DNA of 64,000 nucleotides from the NCBI GenBank assembly GCA_002394205.1, contig DGTC01000002.1, positions 62,001-126,000 on the forward strand. Reading direction: 5' to 3'. A model generated the notes under the pieces. It made no database searches, was not told the origin of the DNA, and saw nothing but the letters and a program-made list of their open reading frames with translations. Below are positions 8,026 through 16,312 of the stretch, one piece after another. The stretch's first letter is position 1. Every line of letters begins with the position of its first letter. This DNA comes from Lachnospira sp. UBA4346. Its GTDB lineage: Bacteria > Bacillota > Clostridia > Lachnospirales > Lachnospiraceae. The position numbers and the translations under genes were made by a program.

Positions 8026-8544
8026 ATGGATATATTTATGGAAAATTTACCGGTAGAACAGATTATTAAGGCGCAGCCGCCAAAGTCATCGTATGCATGG
8101 AAGGGCGCGATGATTGTTGCATGTATCTTAGCAGCGACAACCATTCCTACGATGTATGCAGTTGGTGTGATTCTGCTTGCAATTTTAGTAGTGGCAACGA
8201 TTATTGTATTTCGTTATTTCAATGCAGAATATGAATATTCCCTTGTGGATAATGAATTGACAATTGATAAAATCATGTCAAGATCCATGAGAAGAAGATG
8301 TGGAGTATATCAGATTGCAAAGACAACTGTTTTTGCAAAAACAGGGTCACAGGCAGCACTTCGTATGGAATATCAGAAACTTCGTACGGCAGATTATACA
8401 GCGAATGAAGGAAAAGAAAATGTAGCTGTTTTATATACACTGAATCAGCAAAATGAACTTGTTCGTATTTTTATTGAGCCGAATGAAAAGATGGTAGAAG
8501 CATTTCGTAAGGTCATGAATAAAGATGCATTTCAATATGAATAA
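8026..8544 (+). CDS. DUF6106-like small membrane protein
   Basis: A 172-residue protein of unknown function. Two hydrophobic segments follow one another at residues ~26-62 (GAMIVACILAATTIPTMYAV and GVILLAILVVATIIVF), making a membrane hairpin. A cytoplasmic-type beta-rich domain follows (EYEYSLVDNELTIDKIMSR), the pattern I associate with DUF6106, with similarity in style to bacterial PH-like domains. ATG codons at 8026 and 8038 are both possible starts; the first has AGAAGAAAG upstream. It stands alone between the groEL terminator and the guaB promoter. Confidence 0.7.
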   Translation: MDIFMENLPVEQIIKAQPPKSSYAWKGAMIVACILAATTIPTMYAVGVILLAILVVATIIVFRYFNAEYEYSLVDNELTIDKIMSRSMRRRCGVYQIAKTTVFAKTGSQAALRMEYQKLRTADYTANEGKENVAVLYTLNQQNELVRIFIEPNEKMVEAFRKVMNKDAFQYE

Positions 8545-8680
8545 TATTATAAGGACCTTTTAGATTGTGAGTAAATATAAAGACTCTAAAAGAAATAAAA
8601 TTGGATAAAAATACAATGTTATTTAAAAAGAATTCAAATTAAAATCAAAACATATATTCGCCTTTTTGCGTATGCAAAAA

Positions 8681-8699
8681 AAGACAAGTAATTTGTCTT
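8681..8699. promoter_or_regulatory. Candidate operator upstream of guaB (7-5-7 dyad)
   Basis: A perfect inverted repeat, AAGACAA, five bases, TTGTCTT, ends seven bases before the guaB -35 box. Its size and position fit a repressor or activator site. No family was matched to it. Confidence 0.45.
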
Positions 8700-8706
8700 G
8701 ATTTGT

Positions 8707-8735
8707 TTGACATTTGGTTTTAATTTTGATATATT
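8707..8735 (+). promoter_or_regulatory. Sigma-A promoter of guaB
   Basis: TTGACA (8707-8712), a 17-bp spacer and TATATT (8730-8735), about 65 bp before the start codon. Confidence 0.85.
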
Positions 8736-8800
8736 ATGTAACAATACAAAAAAATAGAAGTGAAATTCTACGAAAAAACAGAAAGCGAGGATACGGTAAA

Positions 8801-10261
8801 ATGGGTAAAATTATTGGTGAAGGAATTACATTTGATGATGTGCTTTTGGTACCACAGTATTCAGAAGTTACACCAAATATGATTGATTTATCAACGAACC
8901 TTACAAAGAAAATCAAGTTAAACATTCCACTTATGAGTGCAGGAATGGATACTGTAACAGAGCACAGAATGGCAATTGCAATGGCTAGACAGGGCGGTAT
9001 CGGTATTATCCATAAGAATATGTCAATCGAAGCACAGGCAGAAGAGGTAGATAAGGTTAAGCGTTCAGAAAATGGCGTAATCACAGATCCATTTTATCTT
9101 CACCCGGAGAATACATTAGAAGATGCTAATAATCTCATGGGTAAGTTCAGAATCTCTGGTGTACCAATTACAGATAATGATGGTAAGCTGGTAGGTATTA
9201 TTACAAACAGAGATTTGAAGTTTGAAGAGGATTTTTCTAAGAAGATTAGTGAGTGCATGACAAGTGAGAATCTCGTAACAGCGCTTGTTGGTACAACATT
9301 AGAAGAAGCAAAGACAATTCTTGGCAAAGCAAGAAAGGAAAAACTTCCAATCGTAGATGAGAATTTTAAGTTAAAGGGATTAATCACAATCAAGGATATT
9401 GAGAAGCAGATTAAGTATCCTTTATCAGCACATGATGAACAGGGCAGACTTCTTTGTGGTGCTGCAGTAGGTATTACGGCAAATGTTATGGAACGTGTTG
9501 ATGCTCTTGTAAAGGCGAAAGTTGACTGTATCGTTATTGATTCAGCACATGGTCATTCTAAGAACATTATTGAAACATTAAAGAAGATTAAAGCTGCATA
9601 TCCGGATCTTCAGGTTATTGCCGGTAATATTGCAACAGGCGAAGCTGCAAAAGCACTTTGCGAAGCAGGCGTAGATGCAGTTAAGGTTGGTATCGGACCT
9701 GGATCTATCTGTACAACAAGAGTTGTAGCAGGTATTGGTGTACCACAGGTTACAGCTGTTATGGATGCATATGCAGAAGCAAAGAAATATGGTATTCCGG
9801 TCATCGCTGATGGCGGTATCAAGTATTCAGGTGATCTTGTTAAGGCTATCGCAGCAGGTGGTAGCGTATGTATGCTTGGCAGCCTTCTTGCAGGTTGTGA
9901 TGAAGCACCTGGTACATTTGAATTATTCCAGGGTAGAAAGTATAAAGTATACAGAGGCATGGGTTCTATTGCAGCTATGGAAAATGGCAGCAAGGACAGA
10001 TACTTCCAGACAAATGCAAAGAAACTTGTTCCAGAAGGTGTAGAAGGACGTGTTGCATACAAGGGACTTGTTGAAGATACCATCTTCCAGTTAATGGGTG
10101 GTTTACGTTCAGGTATGGGTTACTGTGGAGCTCCTACAGTACCGGTTCTTCAGGAAACAGGTAAGTTCATTAAGATGTCTTCTGCCGCATTAAGAGAGAG
10201 TCATCCACATGATATTCATATCACAAAGGAAGCTCCTAACTACAGTGTAGAAGATAAGTAA
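8801..10261 (+). CDS. guaB: Inosine-5'-monophosphate dehydrogenase
   Basis: Converts IMP to XMP with NAD, the committed step to GMP. The 486-residue protein has the N-terminal GITFDDVLLVPQYS, two CBS domains between residues ~90 and 215 (ENTLEDANNLMGKFRISGVPI onwards), the nucleotide loop and the catalytic cysteine in GIGPGSICTTR, followed by ADGGIKYSGD and the flap region (MGSIAAMENGS). The ATG at 8801 has GCGAGG upstream and gives the standard N terminus; a longer TTG reading starting at 8714 overlaps the promoter. A strong promoter and its own terminator make it a single-gene unit. Confidence 0.97.
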   Translation: MGKIIGEGITFDDVLLVPQYSEVTPNMIDLSTNLTKKIKLNIPLMSAGMDTVTEHRMAIAMARQGGIGIIHKNMSIEAQAEEVDKVKRSENGVITDPFYLHPENTLEDANNLMGKFRISGVPITDNDGKLVGIITNRDLKFEEDFSKKISECMTSENLVTALVGTTLEEAKTILGKARKEKLPIVDENFKLKGLITIKDIEKQIKYPLSAHDEQGRLLCGAAVGITANVMERVDALVKAKVDCIVIDSAHGHSKNIIETLKKIKAAYPDLQVIAGNIATGEAAKALCEAGVDAVKVGIGPGSICTTRVVAGIGVPQVTAVMDAYAEAKKYGIPVIADGGIKYSGDLVKAIAAGGSVCMLGSLLAGCDEAPGTFELFQGRKYKVYRGMGSIAAMENGSKDRYFQTNAKKLVPEGVEGRVAYKGLVEDTIFQLMGGLRSGMGYCGAPTVPVLQETGKFIKMSSAALRESHPHDIHITKEAPNYSVEDK

Positions 10262-10299
10262 GATTTTGGATGTAATTGTTATCATTTACAGATGAATAT

Positions 10300-10335
10300 A
10301 GACGTTCTTATGGTTTACATAAGAACGTCTTTTTC
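10300..10335 (+). terminator. Rho-independent terminator after guaB
   Basis: Perfect 13-bp stem (AGACGTTCTTATG / CATAAGAACGTCT), five-base loop and a T run. Confidence 0.92.
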
Positions 10336-10517
10336 ATGCTTGTATGTGTTTTTTGGTGCTAGATTTTTTATAACATCAATTTTTAAAACTGTGAAATGTG
10401 GAATTAAATGAAATAGGATTATGGTCCTATTTGATAAGAAAAATAGGTGTTTTGGCTTGATATACTGTCAGAATATTAGAAAAGATGAAATAGATTTATA
10501 ATCAATTGCGTTTTTAC

Positions 10518-10751
10518 TTGCGGAATATACAGAAAGTGTAGTATAATTTTATCATAAAATATCGGGTTTCATAAGGAAGTGTAGAATTCTAGTAATATAT
10601 AGGTTGGGCAAGTATACTAGACATATGCGAAGTGGAACAGTGTAGTGTGTGAATGGGAAACACAGGCTGCAGACGAACATAAGATTTACATATTTGGGGG
10701 ACTTGTGGGAAGTACCGGTTGGTTGGTTTGATGCATTCAAGGAGAAGAAAT
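10518..10751 (+). promoter_or_regulatory. Promoter and long leader of the cheX-like / cheY / truA operon
   Basis: TTGCGG (10518-10523), an 18-bp spacer and TATAAT (10542-10547) predict a start near 10554, giving a leader of about 200 bases before the first gene. The leader is less A/T-rich than its surroundings (GGGGGACTTGTGGG and TACCGGTTGGTTGG near the end) and could be structured. I compared it with the conserved cores of c-di-GMP-I, c-di-GMP-II, cobalamin and purine riboswitches and found no match. From the guaB terminator to 10517 I see nothing beyond A/T-rich sequence. Confidence 0.5.
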
Positions 10752-11348
10752 ATGAAAGATATGTTGTTCAGTAAGTACATAGCAAAGAATTACATGGGAA
10801 ACAGCCTGTCAGACAGAGAATTGCGTGTTCTGAAACAGGGAAATATCGATGAATTAGTTGCTACATTTGTTAAAATGAAAAATGAACGGTATGTTCAGCA
10901 ATTACAATGTGTTCTAAAGAATCTGAGAAGATATATGGGAGATTGCATTGTACTTAATAAAATATCAGTAAGCGAAGATTACAAGGGAGACTTTTTAGGG
11001 TGCCAGGTTATGGATGGCGATATGGATGTCTTTTTTGCAATAGAGGGTGATCAGCAGGCGTTATTAGATATTGCGTCAGGTTATGCACAGGAAGAATTTG
11101 ATACATTTAATGAAGATGCATACGATTCGGTGTGTGAGATGATTAACTGCATTAATGGCGCATTTGCTGTGCAGCTGAGTAATGATGATGTTGAAGTTGC
11201 CTTACATCCGCCAGTATTTTATGGGGATATACAGATGAACAGTGATAAGGGATTCTATCTGGTAAATATGGAGGTTCACGGGAAGCCTTTTAATATTGTA
11301 ATGGCGATTGATGAAAGTGTAGATATAGTTGGAAATGCAAGTGCATAA
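10752..11348 (+). CDS. CheX/CheC-like protein (predicted response-regulator phosphatase)
   Basis: A 198-residue protein. From about residue 95 it matches the CheC/CheX fold: DYKGDFLGCQVMDGDMDVFFAIEG, then EEFDTFNEDAYDSVCEMINCINGAFAVQLSN, where the Glu-x2-Asn core (EMIN) is the place of the phosphatase residues in CheX. Family members dephosphorylate CheY-P. The N-terminal ~70 residues (LSDRELRVLKQGNIDELVATF) are an extra helical region I do not recognise. The ATG at 10752 is chosen for the AGGAGAAG upstream; an ATG at 10719 precedes that site. The next gene encodes a CheY-like receiver, a likely partner. Confidence 0.72.
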   Translation: MKDMLFSKYIAKNYMGNSLSDRELRVLKQGNIDELVATFVKMKNERYVQQLQCVLKNLRRYMGDCIVLNKISVSEDYKGDFLGCQVMDGDMDVFFAIEGDQQALLDIASGYAQEEFDTFNEDAYDSVCEMINCINGAFAVQLSNDDVEVALHPPVFYGDIQMNSDKGFYLVNMEVHGKPFNIVMAIDESVDIVGNASA

Positions 11349-11422
11349 GAAAAAGAAGTAGCTTTGGACACATAATGGATATTTGCACAGGAGCAAATGA
11401 AAAGAAAGGTATGGTTGTTGCT

Positions 11423-11788
11423 ATGGAAAAGATTTTAATTGTAGACGATTCAAAAACATCAAGAAAGTTTTTAAAGAATATGTTAACCGAATCAGGATAT
11501 GAAGTGGTTGCAGAAGCTGTTGATGGTGTCGATGGTGTCGAAAAATATAAAGAGGTTCATCCGGATATTGTAACTATGGATATTACAATGCCTCATTTGG
11601 ATGGAATTGATGCAGTATCAGAAATTATGAGAGTTGACCCAAATGCCAAAATTATTATGGTGACAGCAGCAGGTCAGAAGAGTAATGTTGTGGAAGCGCT
11701 CAAGCGTGGCGCAGTTGATTTCATTCAGAAGCCTTTTGAGAAAGAAGTTATTGCAGAAGTAATTAAGAAAGTAATGGAAGAAGAATAG
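11423..11788 (+). CDS. CheY-like single-domain response regulator
   Basis: A stand-alone receiver domain of 121 residues. Acidic pocket D8-D9, phosphoacceptor D53 (VTMDITMP), switch threonine T81 (MVTAAGQ) and lysine K103 (QKPFEK) are all present, so it should be phosphorylatable. No output domain follows, so it should act by protein binding, as CheY does at the flagellar switch. Possible starts are ATG 11411 and ATG 11423; the latter gives the standard CheY N terminus. The CheX-like gene lies upstream and the stop codon is directly followed by the truA ATG. No CheA or receptor is encoded in the window. Confidence 0.9.
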   Translation: MEKILIVDDSKTSRKFLKNMLTESGYEVVAEAVDGVDGVEKYKEVHPDIVTMDITMPHLDGIDAVSEIMRVDPNAKIIMVTAAGQKSNVVEALKRGAVDFIQKPFEKEVIAEVIKKVMEEE

Positions 11789-12538
11789 ATGTATAATTAT
11801 AAAATGACAGTACAGTATGACGGTGGCAGATATGATGGTTGGCAGAGAATGGGTAAGGATGATTCGTCGAATACCGTTTCTTATAAATTGACAGAGATTC
11901 TTCATAAGCTGACAGGAGAACAGGTTGAAATTTTTTGTGGAAGCAGAACAGAAAAAGGCGTTCATGCATATGCACAGACTGCGAATTTTAAGCTGAATAC
12001 AAGACAGAAAGATTACGAGTTACGTAATTATTTTAACAGATACCTGCCAAGAGACATTGCAGTATTATCTGTTGAAGCGGTAGATGAACGTTTTCACAGT
12101 CAGCTCAATGCAAAGAAGCGTGTGTATGAATATCAGTTAGATACGGCTGATATCGCAGATGTATTTGACAGAAAATACTATTATCATACATTTGAGAAAA
12201 CGGATGTTGATGCGATGCGTACAGCAGCAGATTATTTTATTGGTGAGCATGATTTTCATGCATTTACAACAGCAAAAAAGAGTAAGTCGGTTGTGAAACG
12301 TATTGACCGTATTGATATTATTGAAGACGTACAGAATGAGAAACTTGTAATTCGTATTACTGCAAATGACTTTTTACATAACATGGCGAGATTTATGGTA
12401 GGAATGTTATTAGACGTAGGAAATGGATTGAAGAAGCCACAGGATGTAGAAAAGGCATTGTCTGGTGACACTGTTCAGATGTCTTTGCCGGCAGAACCGC
12501 ATGCATTATTTTTAAAAGAAGTTTTATATGAAAATTAA
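11789..12538 (+). CDS. truA: TruA-family tRNA pseudouridine synthase homologue with Glu at the catalytic Asp position
   Basis: TruA isomerises uridines 38-40 of the tRNA anticodon arm. This 249-residue protein has normal family length and motifs: VQYDGGRYDGWQR, the active-site loop, KKRVYEYQL and FLHNMARFMVGMLLDVG. In the loop the family consensus GRTDxGVHA reads GSRTEKGVHA: residue 55, where the nucleophilic Asp is expected (Asp60 in E. coli TruA), is Glu, encoded by GAA at 11951-11953. It could be a divergent paralogue with altered or no activity, or Glu may be tolerated in this clade. The ATG directly abuts the CheY stop codon, so the genes are translationally linked. Confidence 0.85.
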   Translation: MYNYKMTVQYDGGRYDGWQRMGKDDSSNTVSYKLTEILHKLTGEQVEIFCGSRTEKGVHAYAQTANFKLNTRQKDYELRNYFNRYLPRDIAVLSVEAVDERFHSQLNAKKRVYEYQLDTADIADVFDRKYYYHTFEKTDVDAMRTAADYFIGEHDFHAFTTAKKSKSVVKRIDRIDIIEDVQNEKLVIRITANDFLHNMARFMVGMLLDVGNGLKKPQDVEKALSGDTVQMSLPAEPHALFLKEVLYEN

Positions 12539-12539
12539 C

Positions 12540-12580
12540 AATATTCCCACAGTCAGTTGGCTGTGGGAATATTTTTGCTT
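12540..12580 (+). terminator. Rho-independent terminator after truA
   Basis: Perfect 13-bp stem (AATATTCCCACAG / CTGTGGGAATATT), eight-base loop, then a long T-rich run. Confidence 0.92.
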
Positions 12581-12642
12581 TTTTTTTTATAGGAATTGTG
12601 CTATGATAATATGAACCGATTGAAACCAAAAGGAGAAAAATC

Positions 12643-14409
12643 ATGAAAACAGTGATTGAACAGATATCAGAAAAGTTAGAAGCTGCATTTGCAGCATGTG
12701 GTTATGATCAGAAATATGCGAAAGTAAGCGTATCAAACAGACCGGATTTGTGCGAATTTCAGTGCAATGGTGCTATGGCAGCAGCAAAGGAGTATCATAA
12801 AGCTCCATTTATGATTGCAGATGAAGTTGTTGCACAGCTAAAGCAGGATGAGGATTTTGCGAGTATTGAAAGTGTAAAACCGGGATTTATTAATATTATT
12901 GTATCGGGGGCATATCTTGCAGATTATGTCAATACAATGGCAAGAACAGAGAAATTTGGCTTCGAGACAGGAGATGCACCAAAGAATGTCGTTGTAGATT
13001 ATGGCGGAGCAAATGCAGCAAAACCGTTGCATGTAGGACATTTGCGTTCTGCTGTTATTGGCGAAAGTATTAAACGAATTGAACGTTATGCAGGCAATAC
13101 AGTAACAGGTGATGTTCATCTTGGAGACTGGGGTCTTCAGATGGGACAGATTATTGAGGAGTTAAGAGATCGTAAGCCGGAACTGCCTTATTTTGATGAA
13201 AATTTCAAGGGTGAATATCCGACAGAAGCTCCATTTACCATTGCAGAGTTGGAAGAAATTTATCCGGCGGCAAGTGCAAAGTGTAAGACAGATGATGCTT
13301 TTCTTGCACGTGCGCATGCAGCTACATTGAAATTACAGAGCGGAGATCCTGCATGTACAGCAATCTGGAAACATATTATGAATGTATCAAAGGCTGATTT
13401 GAAGAAGAATTATGATAATTTAAATGTAACCTTTGATTTATGGAAAGGTGAAAGCGATGCACAGCCATATATTCCGGATATGGTACAGTCTTTTGTTGAT
13501 CAGGGAATTGCTTATGAAAGTCAGGGGGCACTCGTTGTAGATATTCAGGAGGATACAGATACGAAGGAACTTCCTCCTTGCATCGTAAGAAAGTCAGATG
13601 GTGCGGCACTTTACGCAACATCAGATCTTGCGACAATGGTTGAAAGAGAAAAATTATTACATCCGGATACATACATATATCTTGCAGATAAGCGTCAGGA
13701 ATTACATTTTACACAGGTATTCAGAGTTGCGAAGAAAGCTGGCATTGTAAAGCCGGAAACACAGATGACATTTTTAGGATTCGGTACAATGAACGGAAAA
13801 GACGGTAAGCCGTTTAAGACACGTTCCGGTGGTGTTATGCGTTTGGAACATCTCATTGCGGATATTAATGATGCTGTATACAAAAAGATTACAGAAAATA
13901 GAACAATGGATGAAGAGGAAGCAAAAAAGACTGCAAAGATTGTAGGTTTGGCTGCGTTAAAATATGGTGATTTGTCCAATCAGGCATCAAAAGATTATGT
14001 ATTTGATATTGAACGATTTGCTTCTTTTGAGGGAAATACAGGTCCATATATTTTGTATACAATTGTACGTATTAAATCAATTCTGAATAAATATATTGAA
14101 AATGGTGGAGATTTAAAAGAGCTTCGTGTGAATTCAGAACAGAGTGCTAGTGAGAAGAGTCTTGAACTTGCACTTGTAAAATTTGCAGAAGTAATTCGTG
14201 CTGCATATAAAGATAATGCGCCACATAGAATTTGTCAGTATATTTACGAGATTTCTAATGCATTTAATGGATTTTATCATGATACAAAGATTCTTGCGGA
14301 GTCAGATGCATCAAAGCAAAAGGGATATATTGCATTAATTAGTATTACAAAAGCAATCTTAGAACAGTGTATTGAACTGCTTGCAATTGAGTGTCCTGAA
14401 AGAATGTAA
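12643..14409 (+). CDS. argS: Arginyl-tRNA synthetase
   Basis: Charges tRNA-Arg. The 588-residue class I enzyme shows an Arg_tRNA_synt_N domain (residues 1-~95), the HIGH signature as KPLHVGHLRSAVIGE, the ArgS-specific YATSDLATM and KTRSGGVMRLEHL regions in place of a canonical KMSKS, and the C-terminal anticodon-binding DALR domain ending in the common CPERM. AGGAGAAAAA sits just before the ATG. A glycosyltransferase gene follows 55 bp later with no terminator between, so the two may be co-transcribed. Confidence 0.97.
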   Translation: MKTVIEQISEKLEAAFAACGYDQKYAKVSVSNRPDLCEFQCNGAMAAAKEYHKAPFMIADEVVAQLKQDEDFASIESVKPGFINIIVSGAYLADYVNTMARTEKFGFETGDAPKNVVVDYGGANAAKPLHVGHLRSAVIGESIKRIERYAGNTVTGDVHLGDWGLQMGQIIEELRDRKPELPYFDENFKGEYPTEAPFTIAELEEIYPAASAKCKTDDAFLARAHAATLKLQSGDPACTAIWKHIMNVSKADLKKNYDNLNVTFDLWKGESDAQPYIPDMVQSFVDQGIAYESQGALVVDIQEDTDTKELPPCIVRKSDGAALYATSDLATMVEREKLLHPDTYIYLADKRQELHFTQVFRVAKKAGIVKPETQMTFLGFGTMNGKDGKPFKTRSGGVMRLEHLIADINDAVYKKITENRTMDEEEAKKTAKIVGLAALKYGDLSNQASKDYVFDIERFASFEGNTGPYILYTIVRIKSILNKYIENGGDLKELRVNSEQSASEKSLELALVKFAEVIRAAYKDNAPHRICQYIYEISNAFNGFYHDTKILAESDASKQKGYIALISITKAILEQCIELLAIECPERM

Positions 14410-14464
14410 CAGATACAGGAAATAGTATAAGGGAGGAACGGCAGAGACTGTCGTAATAAGAATT

Positions 14465-15478
14465 ATGAAGTTAATATCATTTGCAGTACCATGTTATAAT
14501 TCAGCTGCATATATGGAAAAATGCATTGATTCCATTCTCATAGGCGGACAGGACGTTGAAATTATTATTGTTGACGATGGTTCAACAAAAGATAATACAG
14601 CGCAGATTGCAGACCGTTATGCCAGCAAATATCCGACGATTGTGAAGGTGGTTCATCAAGAAAATGGCGGACATGGGCAGGCAGTGAATACAGGACTTGC
14701 ACATGCTACAGGTAAGTATTTTAAGGTAGTAGATAGTGATGACTGGGTAGATGCGAAGAGTTATAAAAGAATTTTAACGACACTTAAAAAGTTTGAGCGT
14801 TCAGAAGAACCGGATATGGTTATTGCAAATTATGTCTACGAAAAAGTTGGCGCAAAGAGAAAAAAAGTAATTCAGTACGACAATGTGTTTCCACAGGAGC
14901 AGATGTTTGGGTGGGATGATATTGGTAAATTTAAAATTGACCAGTACATTCTGATGCATAGTGTGATTTATCGTACAGAATTATTAAAGCAGTGTGGATT
15001 ACAGCTTCCGAAACATACATTTTATGTTGACAACATTTTTGTTTTTGAACCATTGCCGCAAGTAAAGAAGATGTATTACATAAATACAAACTTTTATCGT
15101 TATTTTATTGGAAGAGAAGATCAGTCGGTAAATGAAACGGTAATGATTTCACGTATTGATCAACAGATTCGTGTGACGGAAAGAATGATTGACTCATTTT
15201 TAACAGATAATGTTTCAAATCAAAAATGTAGAATGTATATGAGAAATTATCTTCGAATTATGATGGAGGTATCTTCTATTTTTCTGATTATTTCAGGAAC
15301 AAAAGAGAATCTTCAAAAGAAAAAAGATTTGTGGGCATATGCAAAGAAAGACAAAGAATTATATAGAATGTTACGTTACAGCCTGTTAGGATTTTCTGTA
15401 AATATTCCGGGAAAAGTAGGAAGAGGAATTTCTAAGACCGGATATAAAGTGATGAATAAATGGATAGGTTTTAATTAA
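14465..15478 (+). CDS. Family 2 glycosyltransferase
   Basis: A 337-residue GT2 enzyme with a GT-A fold: SFAVPCYNSAAYMEKCIDSIL, the nucleotide-binding IIIVDDGSTKDNT, ENGGHGQAVNTGL and the metal-binding DSDDWVD. There is no transmembrane segment, and a helical C-terminal half of about 150 residues does not resemble a known second domain. Sugar donor and acceptor cannot be told from the sequence. The nearest good Shine-Dalgarno (GGGAGG, 14431-14436) is about 28 bases upstream with no start codon in between, so translation initiation may be weak or coupled. Confidence 0.85.
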   Translation: MKLISFAVPCYNSAAYMEKCIDSILIGGQDVEIIIVDDGSTKDNTAQIADRYASKYPTIVKVVHQENGGHGQAVNTGLAHATGKYFKVVDSDDWVDAKSYKRILTTLKKFERSEEPDMVIANYVYEKVGAKRKKVIQYDNVFPQEQMFGWDDIGKFKIDQYILMHSVIYRTELLKQCGLQLPKHTFYVDNIFVFEPLPQVKKMYYINTNFYRYFIGREDQSVNETVMISRIDQQIRVTERMIDSFLTDNVSNQKCRMYMRNYLRIMMEVSSIFLIISGTKENLQKKKDLWAYAKKDKELYRMLRYSLLGFSVNIPGKVGRGISKTGYKVMNKWIGFN

Positions 15479-15500
15479 ATAACAGAAAGAAAAAAGAAAA

Positions 15501-15552
15501 CACTTCGGTAAAAGATACAAGGATATGTAACATTATATCTTTTACCGAAGTG
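15501..15552 (-). terminator. Intrinsic terminator between convergent genes, strongest for the minus strand
   Basis: Perfect 17-bp stem (15501-15517 with 15536-15552, CACTTCGGTAAAAGATA arm). The plus-strand left flank is A-rich, which gives a T run on the minus strand, so it best terminates the membrane-protein gene and may also stop the glycosyltransferase transcript. Confidence 0.85.
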
Positions 15553-15596
15553 CAAATAAACTTATGTGATTGTAAAATGAATGTGTTTTGATATAT

Positions 15597-16118
15597 TTAG
15601 AATAATGCCCGACAAGTATTCATATCAATATTCTTTTTGATAAAATCAGGGGCAGCAGCAAGTTGCTCCTTAGACATATCTGCTTTACGAAGCATAAGAA
15701 GCATTTGACCTTTTTGAAACATCATATAATAGCCAAATTTATCATAAATTGTTGTAAAGTCAGTCCATTCAAAATGATCCATGCGATTATATTCCGGAAT
15801 CTCAGCCAAAACACCATTTTCCATTAGTGTAATTGTACAAGGAGCAGATTCGGCGGGGTCCCGGTGTTTTAAATGATAAGAAACACTGTTGCGGAACTGA
15901 AAACCAAAAATATAGAGCGGATATGCCCAACATGCAGCATAAATAACAGCAAGATACGTTGTGATATATCCCATGCTCATAGCAATTATTGAAATAATAG
16001 CGGGAATCCATGTGAGAATCAGTTCAATCGGGTTTCGAATAAAACGGTTCCAAAAAACAATACGCTGATACTCTTTTCCACTTGCTTTCAGAGTGGTGTC
16101 ATATTTAATATAATCCAT
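15597..16118 (-). CDS. Small two-helix membrane protein, YcxB-like
   Basis: A 173-residue protein of unknown function. Residues ~20-75 contain two hydrophobic helices (NPIELILTWIPAIISIIAM and YITTYLAVIYAACWAYPLYIF) and the rest is a soluble beta-type domain with ITLMENGVLAEIPE, FEWTDFTTIYDKFGYYMMF and MLLMLRKADMS. This is the layout of YcxB-like proteins, where a PH-like domain follows a membrane hairpin. The ATG at 16118 is chosen because GGAG lies six bases upstream; starting at 16130 would place that site in the coding region. It stands alone on the minus strand. Confidence 0.7.
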   Translation of the reverse strand: MDYIKYDTTLKASGKEYQRIVFWNRFIRNPIELILTWIPAIISIIAMSMGYITTYLAVIYAACWAYPLYIFGFQFRNSVSYHLKHRDPAESAPCTITLMENGVLAEIPEYNRMDHFEWTDFTTIYDKFGYYMMFQKGQMLLMLRKADMSKEQLAAAPDFIKKNIDMNTCRALF

Positions 16119-16244
16119 AAAAATCTCCAATCAAAATCAATATTCTAAAAATTACTAAGTAAACAATATCATAACACGCAAACTCCTTGAATACAAGAAT
16201 ATGTTTATTCCAAAATAAATATTTCCAAAATCCCTCAAATAAGG

Positions 16245-16250
16245 TATAAT
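16245..16250 (+). promoter_or_regulatory. Probable -10 box for the GGDEF-EAL gene
   Basis: TATAAT with a weak -35 (TTTCCA) 17 bp upstream. A small GC-rich hairpin (GCTGC-GAA-GCAGC, 16277-16289) lies in the short leader before the GGGGG ribosome binding site. Confidence 0.45.
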
Positions 16251-16312
16251 ATAATGAATGAAGGTAAAAATAAGCGGCTGCGAAGCAGCGTGGTAACTAT
16301 TGGGGGCATATT

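Noticed and set aside
10554..10751. c-di-GMP riboswitch in the leader of the chemotaxis-type operon
   Set aside because: The GGCAAACC and GGGACGCAAAG-type conserved segments of class I, and the class II core, are absent.
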